The notes beneath the pieces are model-generated. The model was not told the DNA's origin. It did no database searches and was given only the letters and a program-made list of their open reading frames with translations. A stretch of 64,000 nt of DNA from Myxococcales bacterium (GTDB taxonomy: Bacteria > Myxococcota_A > Polyangia > Polyangiales > Houyiibacteriaceae). The stretch is from positions 320,066 through 384,065 of the forward strand of contig JAOTYL010000001.1 in assembly GCA_029861865.1 (NCBI GenBank), read 5' to 3'. Position numbers and translations under genes: made by a program. The stretch's first letter is position 1; each line of letters opens with the position of its first letter. Of the stretch, positions 55,975-64,000 are shown in pieces.

Positions 55975-57953
55975 TCGAGAAGCTCGTATACATTCAGCCC
56001 CCGACGAACGAGCTCGAGACGCTCCTGGCACGCTTCCCTGCCAACGAAGCGCGGCAAGAACTTCGGTGCATCGAGCACTTTGCGGCTCTGGAGCTCGCGC
56101 ACGATAGGAATGTGCTTGGCAGCGATCTTTCCGACGAAGAGCGGCTCGAATTCACCGCCTTTGCGCAGGTACTCGAGGACCGTGAGAAGGCCCCGAAGAT
56201 AAATGCAGTCTTTGACGAGGCCGCCGCCCCGATAGATGCGGATCGTGATGTTGAATGCTTGCTGTCGAGAAAAGCCGTACCGACACAAGAGGCGGAACAC
56301 GTCGACGAACGACGCCCCTTTGATCGCGGCGTCGACGCCGACCACGCGTGCGGCGAGGGTACGTAACCTCGCAGGCGTCATCCCGCCGGCCAGGTACTCG
56401 GCCAAGACGGCGATTCCCTCTTGAAGCTCTTCATACCCCGCGAAGCCGCTTCGGAGCTGAGTGAAACGCTGCGCCTTGCCATTGAAGTAAGTGACCAAAT
56501 GTGTCCCGATCTCGTGCTGAATCAGCGCGTCGACGCGGTTCACCGAAATCCTAGACCGCGAAGGAATCAATAGACGGCCTTTGGATACCATTAGGCCCGA
56601 GCTCATGCCGGGTATCACCTCGACGGTCGCATCGACGCCGTCCCAGATACGACGATAGTGGGCGATCTCTTCTCTGGCTCGCTCTGCGAATTCCTCGACC
56701 GGGATCGTCCCGCCCCCGCTCGGAGCCCGTGCCGTGCTCGAAATCTGTTCGAGAATTTCTTCTGCGGAGCGCAAGAGTTGCTTCGAAACCCGCCCGTACA
56801 CCTGGATGCTTCCGAGCAAGAATCGCGGCGTGCCACGATCGTGCAGCATCGTTAGTTGTCGATCGAGCTCGTCTTGCTTCTGGCTGAACAAGAAGGAAAT
56901 CGTGGGGTCCTCAATTCTCTCCAGTGGAATCGAATAGAGCTTGCGCTTCGCTAGGACGGGATCGATCGAAAGAGGGCGATATCGAAACGGGGGCACCTTT
57001 TCGAAGCCGCTCCGGCGAAAACCGTTCCAAACCGCCTCGGTATTGATTGGATTGACCTCGAGCAACAGGTCGAAGCCCGATGCGACCTCATCCAGTCGAG
57101 CGTCGACGTCCCAAACTGCCTTTACGACTGCACGGCGTCCGAGAGAGTGGAAGTCTTTGGGGTGAAGGCTCGTGTCGCGCTCGGCAAAGTGAAAGAACGC
57201 ATGCTTGAGCGCCCGGCCGAGTTGGCGCCGGAGACTCTTCAGGACGGCCGGATACACGTCGTTCCCGCCGGCCTTTTGATAGATCGGCTCGACTTCAATC
57301 GTGATTTGCGCACAGCCGAGCTCACGCAACACCGCATTCTTCAAAAGCGGGCGATCTCGGTGAGGAAACTCGCCGCTGTTCTGAACGACTTCAACAGCCG
57401 CGCGGCGTTCACTGATTTCGACCGCCTTTAGATGCCGTTCGAGGACTTCGATGATGGAGTCGATGTCGTAATCCGGTGCCGAGCTGAACAATCGAAACGC
57501 GGGAGCCGGATGCTCTAGGGAGCTTTCGACAATGGGAGGATGCTCCGGTGGGCGAGAACACACTGCGACGATCAAGAACTGGTTGCCAAAGCTCGGACGA
57601 ACCGTCTCGGCCAGCACACGAACCAGCGTTGCGGCCCTCTTGCGGCTACCTTTTGCTGCAGAGGTATAGAGATAGGAAGCTTCGGTGGTCACCAGTTGGT
57701 TGGTGCCGGGGTCTGATCGGTCGTCCGGCTCCACATAGATGGCGATGAAAGGAAGGGGTCGGTCGACGTGCAGCCTTCCGCGGCCGGGGAGCCTTCGCCG
57801 CACTGGCGCGCCTTCCGCAACCCGTTGTCGGATAGCGTCAGCGATCGCTTCAGTCGTCGTCGTCAGGCCGTTCGTCGGCAAGCTCGTGCCCTTTTGATCA
57901 GATCGTGTGCCGGATCTCTTGGGGCTTGCCGCTCGCGATCCGTTATGGTCCAT
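55971..57953 (-). CDS. DUF1704 / QEGLA-motif metallopeptidase-like protein
   Basis: HEIGTHLVTYFNGKAQRFTQLRSGFAGYEELQEGIAVLAEYLAGGMTPARLRTLAARVV. Confidence 0.85.
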   Translation of the reverse strand: MDHNGSRAASPKRSGTRSDQKGTSLPTNGLTTTTEAIADAIRQRVAEGAPVRRRLPGRGRLHVDRPLPFIAIYVEPDDRSDPGTNQLVTTEASYLYTSAAKGSRKRAATLVRVLAETVRPSFGNQFLIVAVCSRPPEHPPIVESSLEHPAPAFRLFSSAPDYDIDSIIEVLERHLKAVEISERRAAVEVVQNSGEFPHRDRPLLKNAVLRELGCAQITIEVEPIYQKAGGNDVYPAVLKSLRRQLGRALKHAFFHFAERDTSLHPKDFHSLGRRAVVKAVWDVDARLDEVASGFDLLLEVNPINTEAVWNGFRRSGFEKVPPFRYRPLSIDPVLAKRKLYSIPLERIEDPTISFLFSQKQDELDRQLTMLHDRGTPRFLLGSIQVYGRVSKQLLRSAEEILEQISSTARAPSGGGTIPVEEFAERAREEIAHYRRIWDGVDATVEVIPGMSSGLMVSKGRLLIPSRSRISVNRVDALIQHEIGTHLVTYFNGKAQRFTQLRSGFAGYEELQEGIAVLAEYLAGGMTPARLRTLAARVVGVDAAIKGASFVDVFRLLCRYGFSRQQAFNITIRIYRGGGLVKDCIYLRGLLTVLEYLRKGGEFEPLFVGKIAAKHIPIVRELQSRKVLDAPKFLPRFVGREACQERLELVRRGLNVYELLD

Positions 57954-57957
57954 CCCG

Positions 57958-59874
57958 TTAGATGATCGCCATTGCGACGTTGTCGAACTGCCGCCGGTAG
58001 TAGTCCATCGCTCGGGTCTTGCGTTCGAGGGCCCGCATTACCGCCTCGGAGAAGTTGACGCCCTCGAACTTCTGCGCGCTGCCGAGCCCACCCGGGCTGA
58101 AGACATTGATCTCCATCAGCTTGTTGCCAACGATGTCGAGGCCGACCAGGAACATTCCGTCACGCATCAGCTTTGGCCTCACGATCTCGACGAGCTCGAG
58201 CGCTTCGGGACCGATCTCGGCGCGCGCCAAGCTCCCACCAGCGTGAATGTTCGACCGCATATCGCCACCCTGACGAATGCGACGGAAGGCGGCGTACTTC
58301 CCTCGATGACGAAGGGCCTCACCATTCATGACGAACAACCTGGTATCGCCCTTCGCAGCTTCAGGCAGGTACTCCTGGGCGATCATGAAACCGTCACGCG
58401 AGACAGAATCGATCATTTGATTCAAGTTGGGTACGTCGTCCGGGCGCACGAGAAAGACGCCTTGTCCACCTGAACCTTGAAGAGGCTTGAGCACGATCGT
58501 TCCGCGCTCTTTGGCAAAGGCTTTGATGTCGGCTCGGTCTCGAGAAATGACCGTCATCGGACGCACCTCTGCGGGAAAGGTCTGGAAGTACATCTTGCTC
58601 GTCGCCTTGGCCAGCCCCTCGGGATCATTCAGAACGACCACCCCGTGACGCATCGCTACGCGGCCGAACTGGATTCCGATGTTGGCTGCCCAGGGTCGAG
58701 CGATCGCATCGATCGACGGGTCGTTGCGAAGCAAGAGGATGTCCAGGTCATCCACAGTGACTCGCTCCTCAATCGCGGCTTTCCCTTGAAGGTCTTTCAG
58801 AAATGAGGCGCCATTTTTGTAGATGTGCTTTGGCACCGACCTCCCTTTGGCGCGGACCTTTTCGTCGCTATCATAAGCAAGATCGCCCACGCTGATGATC
58901 GACACCTCGTGTCCCATCTGTCGCGCGCGCATCGCGAGACGAGTGGTCGTATATCCTGCCTCCTCGGTCATCACGTCGTTGACGACGAAACCGATCCGCA
59001 TTGCCCTGTGGAGCGCACTGGTGCCCTTTTTCGGCTTTCGTTTCCCCTTCTTGCTCGCCTTGAGCGCAGCCAGCACTGGCTCCACCGTAGATGCTAGCGC
59101 TCTTTTGACCTCGTCCATGGCCTCACGATTGACCTCGCCGGTCCACTCATCCATGAAGAATTTCTTCATTTCGATCGCTAGAACACACCCACTGTCCGGG
59201 AAGTTCTCGTGAACCCACTTCGGCAGCTGCCGGCCAACGAACTTCACATTCTCTCGGACGTCGAGTCGCCGGCCTTGAAAGTCGTAGTTGGAGAGGGTGT
59301 CGATGAATGCGTCGACGACGCGGGCCCAGCGCTCACGCTTCATCGTGCCTGTGCCAACATTCACCTCAGGGTTCTTCTCCGGACCTGCCGCGGGACCATC
59401 CGGACCTTCTCGTAGGTGGTTGTAGCTGTGTAGGTCGAAGACTACGAAGGCGCCGTACTCTCGTTCGAGGCCGACGAGCACCTCGCGCAGTGCTGTGTAG
59501 TACGCATCGTACTCGGCGAGGGACCGAGCGACGATATCCTGACTGAGAGGCTCCTTCCAAAGATCGAGGCCCCACGCATCGTCTGGCCCGAGATAGACCG
59601 CTTCGTGCCGTGCGCGATTGAGGTCGACTTCGAAGCGCGAGCGTTGCGCCACAAATCGAGTCGGTGCGATCACGGCCCACTCATCCGTGAATGGATCCTC
59701 CTCGCGGAGACGATCTGCGTCCGGCAGCTTCATCAGGTCACGTACCTCGGGGCGAAGGTGATGACCATTGTGAGACGCAACCGCCACAAATGGGCCCTCA
59801 CCCAATACCTGCGTCCACACGCGTTCAAGACCTTCTTCCAAGTGTCCTTCCTTGTTTCCTGTAGGCCAGAACAT
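57958..59874 (-). CDS. N-formylglutamate amidohydrolase-like domain fused to glutathione-synthetase-like ATP-grasp
   Basis: N-half VFDLHSYNHLREGPDGPAAGPEKNPEVNVGTGTM, CVLAIEMKKFFMDEWTGEV; C-half IVLKPLQGSGGQGVFLVRPDDV, FMIAQEYLPEAAKGDTRLFVMNGEAL, GLDIVGNKLMEINVFSPGGLG; start uncertain. Confidence 0.82.
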   Translation of the reverse strand: MFWPTGNKEGHLEEGLERVWTQVLGEGPFVAVASHNGHHLRPEVRDLMKLPDADRLREEDPFTDEWAVIAPTRFVAQRSRFEVDLNRARHEAVYLGPDDAWGLDLWKEPLSQDIVARSLAEYDAYYTALREVLVGLEREYGAFVVFDLHSYNHLREGPDGPAAGPEKNPEVNVGTGTMKRERWARVVDAFIDTLSNYDFQGRRLDVRENVKFVGRQLPKWVHENFPDSGCVLAIEMKKFFMDEWTGEVNREAMDEVKRALASTVEPVLAALKASKKGKRKPKKGTSALHRAMRIGFVVNDVMTEEAGYTTTRLAMRARQMGHEVSIISVGDLAYDSDEKVRAKGRSVPKHIYKNGASFLKDLQGKAAIEERVTVDDLDILLLRNDPSIDAIARPWAANIGIQFGRVAMRHGVVVLNDPEGLAKATSKMYFQTFPAEVRPMTVISRDRADIKAFAKERGTIVLKPLQGSGGQGVFLVRPDDVPNLNQMIDSVSRDGFMIAQEYLPEAAKGDTRLFVMNGEALRHRGKYAAFRRIRQGGDMRSNIHAGGSLARAEIGPEALELVEIVRPKLMRDGMFLVGLDIVGNKLMEINVFSPGGLGSAQKFEGVNFSEAVMRALERKTRAMDYYRRQFDNVAMAII

Positions 59875-59936
59875 TGTTGTCCTCGATTTCAAGGGACTTC
59901 GCAAGAGGGCTTCGCTGTGCGAACCTCCCAGCGAAC

Positions 59937-61238
59937 ATGAGCGAGCCTTCCGAAGTCGGAACCAGCGACCATGTAATTGAAGCTGAGCTCACCCGGGACC
60001 TCGGCCTGGTTTCGGTGCTGGCGATCGGCGTCGGCACGATGGGTGCTCGTCGTCGTCGCGGCGAACCTCAGCGAGTACACCGAATCGGCGATGGGCACGG
60101 CGGCCAAAGAGTTCTTGGGACCCGTCGGCGGGATGGTGATCGTGGGCGGAGCGCTGTTTTCGATGGTGTCCGCGTCGAACGCGTCCATCTTAGCCGGCTC
60201 CCGCGTTGCGCTCTCGATGAGCCGGCTTGGCCATCTGCCCAAAGAGTTCGGGTCGATCAACCCGCGCACGCGCACGCCCATCGTTGCACTGCTGCTCGTC
60301 GGCGCGGGGATTGCAACGTTCGCCACTTTGCTTCCCCTCGAGGAGCATCGCGGGTCGCTCTCGAGCAAACCGACGCAGCAGAGGCAGACTTCCGCATCTT
60401 GGTCCCCCTTGCTCACCCGGCAAACGTCGACTCATTGATCGATATTGCCGCGTCGATCGCTCATGCCCGCAATGGGCACATCATTGCTCTGCGAGTCGTA
60501 GTGGTGCCTGAGCAGCTTCCCCCCCGCCTCGAGAGCTTCTACGTCGAGCGCGAGCGGGCCATTTTGGATGCCGCGCGTCGGCGAGGACGCAAGCATGACG
60601 TCCCGATGACGTCGCTCGTGCGCATCGGCCACAACCCGGCCCGTGCCATCCTCGAGACCAGCCGAGAACGCGAATGCGATCTGATGGTTCTCGGGTGGAA
60701 GGGCCATACCTCGACGGCGCGCCACATTCTCGGGGAAGTCACCGATGCGGTCGTCCTCAATGCGCGGACGGACATCATGCTCGTGAAGCTCACGGACGAG
60801 CCCCTGCCAAAACGCTTGTTGCTGCCGACACATGGCGGCGTCCATGCACAGCAAGCCGAAAACTATGCGGCAGAGATTGCTGGTTCGCAGAATGGCGCTG
60901 TTACCCTGTGCACCATCGTCCCCGTGGACGCTCAAGAGGAGCTCATCCAATCCGAAAACGAACGCCTCAACGCGGCCTGAGATAGGATTGTCGAAGCGAC
61001 GAAACTCGAGCAAGTGGACATCAAAATCATCCAGAACCGCTCGGTAACAGATGGCATCGTCGAAGAGCTCAAAAATCACGACGGCGTCATCGTCGGCGCC
61101 GCCCGACAGAGCTTTTCGAAGCAAATCTTGTTTGGCAACATCCCTGAAGAGATCGCGCGTCTTTCAGACAAGCCGGTCATCGTCTGCAAGCGCCAAGACA
61201 CCGTCAAAGCGCTCTTTGGCCGCGTGATGAACGAGTAG
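59937..61238 (+). pseudogene. decayed APC-family amino-acid permease with C-terminal universal stress protein (USP) domains
   Basis: LTRDLGLVSVLAIGVGTM, then another frame VAANLSEYTESAMGTAAKEFLGPVGGMVIVGGALFSMVSASNASILAGSRVALSMSRLGHLPKEF, then original frame FRILVPLAHPANVDSLIDIAASIAHARNGHIIALRVV..., in-frame TGA at 60978, then DRIVEATKLEQVDIKIIQNRSVTDGIVEELKNHDGVIVGAARQSF. Confidence 0.8.
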
Positions 61239-61259
61239 GGAGCGTGGTCCGACGGACCC

Positions 61260-62633
61260 CTAGGACTCAGCCGTCGTGCCGACTTCTGTTTCGTCGGGCG
61301 CGCGCTCGAGGCGGACGCGGCGGACGCGACGCCGGCCCACCTCCAACACGGTCGCCAAGTAAGGGCCGACCAAAACCTGATCACCGGGCTTGGCCAACCG
61401 TCCCAAGCGCGCGGTCACATGACCGCCAATCGTGTCTTCGTCTTCGGACTCGTCGGCGCCCAGCTCGAAATCCAACCTATCGCAAGCCTCCGGGACCGAC
61501 ATGCGCCCCCTGAGCTCGTATACACCGTCTTGCACCTCTTCGAACTCTCGCTCGCTTTCGTCGAACTCGTCACCGAGCGGTCCAACGATTTCCTCGAGCG
61601 CGTCTTCACGGAAAGCCAAGCCGATCACGGTGCCCCGCTCATCGACGACCGCCGCGCAATGCTGTTGCGCCGACTGCAGCTCTATTAGAAAGTCCGAAAG
61701 CGACATCGTATCGGGCACGAACACTGCGTCTCTAGCCAACGGCTTGAGGTCGAGCGGCTTGCCTTCGAGAACCTGCTGGAGCAAGTCCTTCGTGTGGACG
61801 AACCCGATAATTGTATCCAAGCTGATGTCGCACAGGGGCAGCCGGCTGTGCCCGCTGTCTCGAATGACCGCCATGTTTTCTTCGTCGGGTCGGCCGAGAG
61901 ACACGTACTCCACGTCCACCCGCGGAACGACGATATGGCGCACTTCGAGCTCCATAATCCGAAATACGTTCTCCGTGACCTCGTGCTCAAGCTTCGAGAT
62001 ATGCCCCGCTGCCCATGAAAGCGCGAGCATCGAGCGGATCTCCTCGGAAGTGTGCGTGACTTCGTCGCCATGATGCACCGGGAGGCCCACCAGCCGCAGC
62101 ATCCAGTTGGAAATGCTGTTGATCGCAGCGATGAATGGCCCGAAGACCCAGGTGAACACTCTAAGCGTGAACGCAGTGTGCAAGGCGGTCGTTTCCGCAC
62201 GACGAAGCGCCCACATCTTTGGTGCCTGCTCCCCCAACGTCATGTGCAGCACCGTGATCACGGTGAACGCCAAACCGATCGACACGACGGGCACCCAGGC
62301 CGCATCAGCCGCGACCTCGACCCCGAGCCCACCCAACCCCGCAACGATCAACACCGAGACGGCCGGCTCGCCCAATGCGCCAAGGATCAGGCTGGCGAAA
62401 GTGATGCCTAGTTGACAGGCAGACAGGTAGCGATCGAGATGACTGAGGATGTGCTTAACGGCCCGTGCACGACGGCTTCCCCCTTTGGCCAAGGTTTCGA
62501 TGCGGGTCATGCGAACCTTCACCAGGGCAAACTCAGTGGCAACGAAGAAGCCGTTCAGCACGACGAAGAACAGCGTCGCACCCAGTCGCCAGGCGATCCC
62601 GAAAGCGTCGAGATGAGCATGCGCTTCGTCCAA
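61260..62633 (-). CDS. hemolysin C/CorC-like CNNM+CBS membrane protein
   Basis: FFVVLNGFFVATEFALVKVRMTRIETLAKGG, LDRYLSACQLGITFASLILGALGEPAV, GHSRLPLCDISLDTIIGFVHTKDLL, transporter-associated C-term; TTG 62633 suggested as start (track ORF begins 62819). Confidence 0.85.
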   Translation of the reverse strand: MDEAHAHLDAFGIAWRLGATLFFVVLNGFFVATEFALVKVRMTRIETLAKGGSRRARAVKHILSHLDRYLSACQLGITFASLILGALGEPAVSVLIVAGLGGLGVEVAADAAWVPVVSIGLAFTVITVLHMTLGEQAPKMWALRRAETTALHTAFTLRVFTWVFGPFIAAINSISNWMLRLVGLPVHHGDEVTHTSEEIRSMLALSWAAGHISKLEHEVTENVFRIMELEVRHIVVPRVDVEYVSLGRPDEENMAVIRDSGHSRLPLCDISLDTIIGFVHTKDLLQQVLEGKPLDLKPLARDAVFVPDTMSLSDFLIELQSAQQHCAAVVDERGTVIGLAFREDALEEIVGPLGDEFDESEREFEEVQDGVYELRGRMSVPEACDRLDFELGADESEDEDTIGGHVTARLGRLAKPGDQVLVGPYLATVLEVGRRRVRRVRLERAPDETEVGTTAES

Positions 62634-62818
62634 CTTAGATCCAACCCTTTCGCCCCGAACTAGTACAGCATCTCCGGCGCGGCGAAAACCGTTCCGTTCG
62701 AAGGCCGGGCATTGTGGGCGGGATGTGTTATGAGGACAAGAAGGAAAGCGACCGCTGGGATGAAGTAAGCTGAAATCTTGGGGGCCGAAAGCTACGGTCG
62801 CCCGCTGGAGGGTGAGCA

Positions 62819-63028
62819 ATGCGCCAGTTGCGCTTGATCGGTATCTGGACCCTAGTCATTTTCATCTTGCTCTTCGTTCTTTCGAATTGGGACACGGTCC
62901 GCGTCAGCATGGTGGGTATGCAGATCTTCGAAGCCCCGGCCAGTCTCGTGATCTTGGTCTCGGTGGGTCTCGGTATGGCGCTGGGGATCCTCGTCTTGGC
63001 GCTCAGACGCGCTCGTCGTAAGACCTAG
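62819..63028 (+). CDS. LapA family small membrane protein
   Basis: MRQLRLIGIWTLVIFILLFVLSNWDTVRVSMVGMQIFEAPASLVILVSVGLGMALGILVLALRRARRKT. Confidence 0.75.
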   Translation: MRQLRLIGIWTLVIFILLFVLSNWDTVRVSMVGMQIFEAPASLVILVSVGLGMALGILVLALRRARRKT

Positions 63029-63070
63029 CCGGGCTGAGATGGCGAGGCCCAGTTTCTCAAGCGAACTGAG

Positions 63071-64000
63071 ATGACAACAGAACCACACTCGGCTTCCTCG
63101 AATGCGCTTCCTTCTCGGCCCGTCGTGCGGCTCACGCAGCCACTCGTGCGCTTCTTGCACGTGGAGTCCGCGAGCGGGCTGCTCCTCGCCATGTGCACCG
63201 TAGTCGCATTGGTGCTCGCCAACTCTCGATGGGCCGCAGCATACGAGCAACTCTGGAACCAGAACGTTCGCATCGGCGCTGGTTCGTTCGAGCTCTCCTA
63301 TCCAGTTTGGTACTGGATCAATGATGCGCTGATGGCGGTGTTCTTCTTCGTCATCGGGTTGGAAATCAAGCGAGAGCTCGTCAGCGGAGAGCTTCGGGAT
63401 CCGCGTCGTGTGGTGCTTCCCGTTGCGGCGGCTTGCGGTGGAGTAGTCGTCCCGGTCCTCGTGTTTTTGGCTATTCACTCCGAGGGACCGGGTCGTGCGG
63501 GATGGGCAATTCCGATGGCGACCGACATTGCGTTCGTGGTTGGCTGCCTCGCGTTGCTTGGAAAGCGTGTTCCGCACGGTCTCAAGGTTTTCGTGCTCTC
63601 CTTGGCCATCGTCGACGACATCATGGCTGTTGGCGTCATTGCGTTGTTTTACACGGACTCGATCAACGTGTACTGGCTCCTCGCTGCGTTGGGCGGCTTT
63701 GGCGTCACTGTGCTTGCTGTTGGGATCGGCGTGCGCGGAATCTCCGTGTACTTTCTGATCGGCGCGGGGGTGTGGCTCTGCACGCTCAAGTCGGGCGTTC
63801 ACCCTACCATTGCCGGGGTCGTGTTAGGGCTGCTCACGCCCACCAAGGCTTGGCTCGCCGATCGCACGTTCTTGGATCACTTGGACCGGGCGGTCTCTGT
63901 GCTCAAGATGCAATCCATCGACGAGATCTCGCGACGCCAGACGTTGAACGATCTCGCATTTGCTGCCCGCGAGTCCATGTCACCGTTGGTCCGACTCGAG
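63071..64000 (+). CDS. nhaA: Na+/H+ antiporter NhaA (3' end outside window)
   Basis: Open frame to window end, not in the ORF track: MTTEPHSASSNALPSRPVVRL...NDALMAVFFFVIGLEIKRELVSGELRDPRRVVLPVAAACGGVVVPVLVFL...GWAIPMATDIAFVVGCLALLGKRVPHGLKVFVLSLAIVDDIMAV. Confidence 0.93.
   Translation, partial: MTTEPHSASSNALPSRPVVRLTQPLVRFLHVESASGLLLAMCTVVALVLANSRWAAAYEQLWNQNVRIGAGSFELSYPVWYWINDALMAVFFFVIGLEIKRELVSGELRDPRRVVLPVAAACGGVVVPVLVFLAIHSEGPGRAGWAIPMATDIAFVVGCLALLGKRVPHGLKVFVLSLAIVDDIMAVGVIALFYTDSINVYWLLAALGGFGVTVLAVGIGVRGISVYFLIGAGVWLCTLKSGVHPTIAGVVLGLLTPTKAWLADRTFLDHLDRAVSVLKMQSIDEISRRQTLNDLAFAARESMSPLVRLE

Noticed and set aside
60978-60980. In-frame TGA as a selenocysteine codon in the USP-like region
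   Set aside because: No SECIS-like context recognised, USP domains are not known selenoproteins, and the same gene already shows large deletions, so a nonsense mutation is simpler

Overview
The window is a GC-rich, gene-dense bacterial chromosome segment. Myxococcota or a deltaproteobacterial-type relative is likely, from the DUF2330 protein with a MYXO-CTERM-like tail, Gly/Thr-linker lipoproteins, and TPR+cNMP proteins; this assignment is inference. By eye I found no rRNA, tRNA, CRISPR array, transposase or phage genes. About 50 protein-coding genes are supported, most of them housekeeping or accessory metabolism: acyl-CoA dehydrogenases, a molybdenum hydroxylase pair, short-chain dehydrogenases, PolX, archease-RtcB, CheR, MscL, MscS, SulP, CorA, NhaA. 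Regions worth a second look: (1) a light-response and carotenoid island (39.6-49.6 kb) with a CarH/LitR-type B12 photoreceptor regulator, class II photolyase, CFA-type synthase and CrtB, plus two opposed arrays of three 11-bp repeats upstream of the regulator; (2) within it, an in-frame chimera joining the N-terminus of a photolyase-related protein to the C-terminal two thirds of CrtI; (3) a three-gene candidate trans-envelope operon (1140-aa membrane-anchored P-loop ATPase with duplicated periplasmic module, MscS channel, DUF2490 protein); (4) next to it, a DUF1704/QEGLA metallopeptidase with an N-formylglutamate-amidohydrolase/ATP-grasp fusion; (5) several gene lesions (frameshifted SDR, permease-USP pseudogene, ICMT C-terminal remnant, CorA lacking a canonical start). 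Family calls come from reading the translated sequences; no database search was run.
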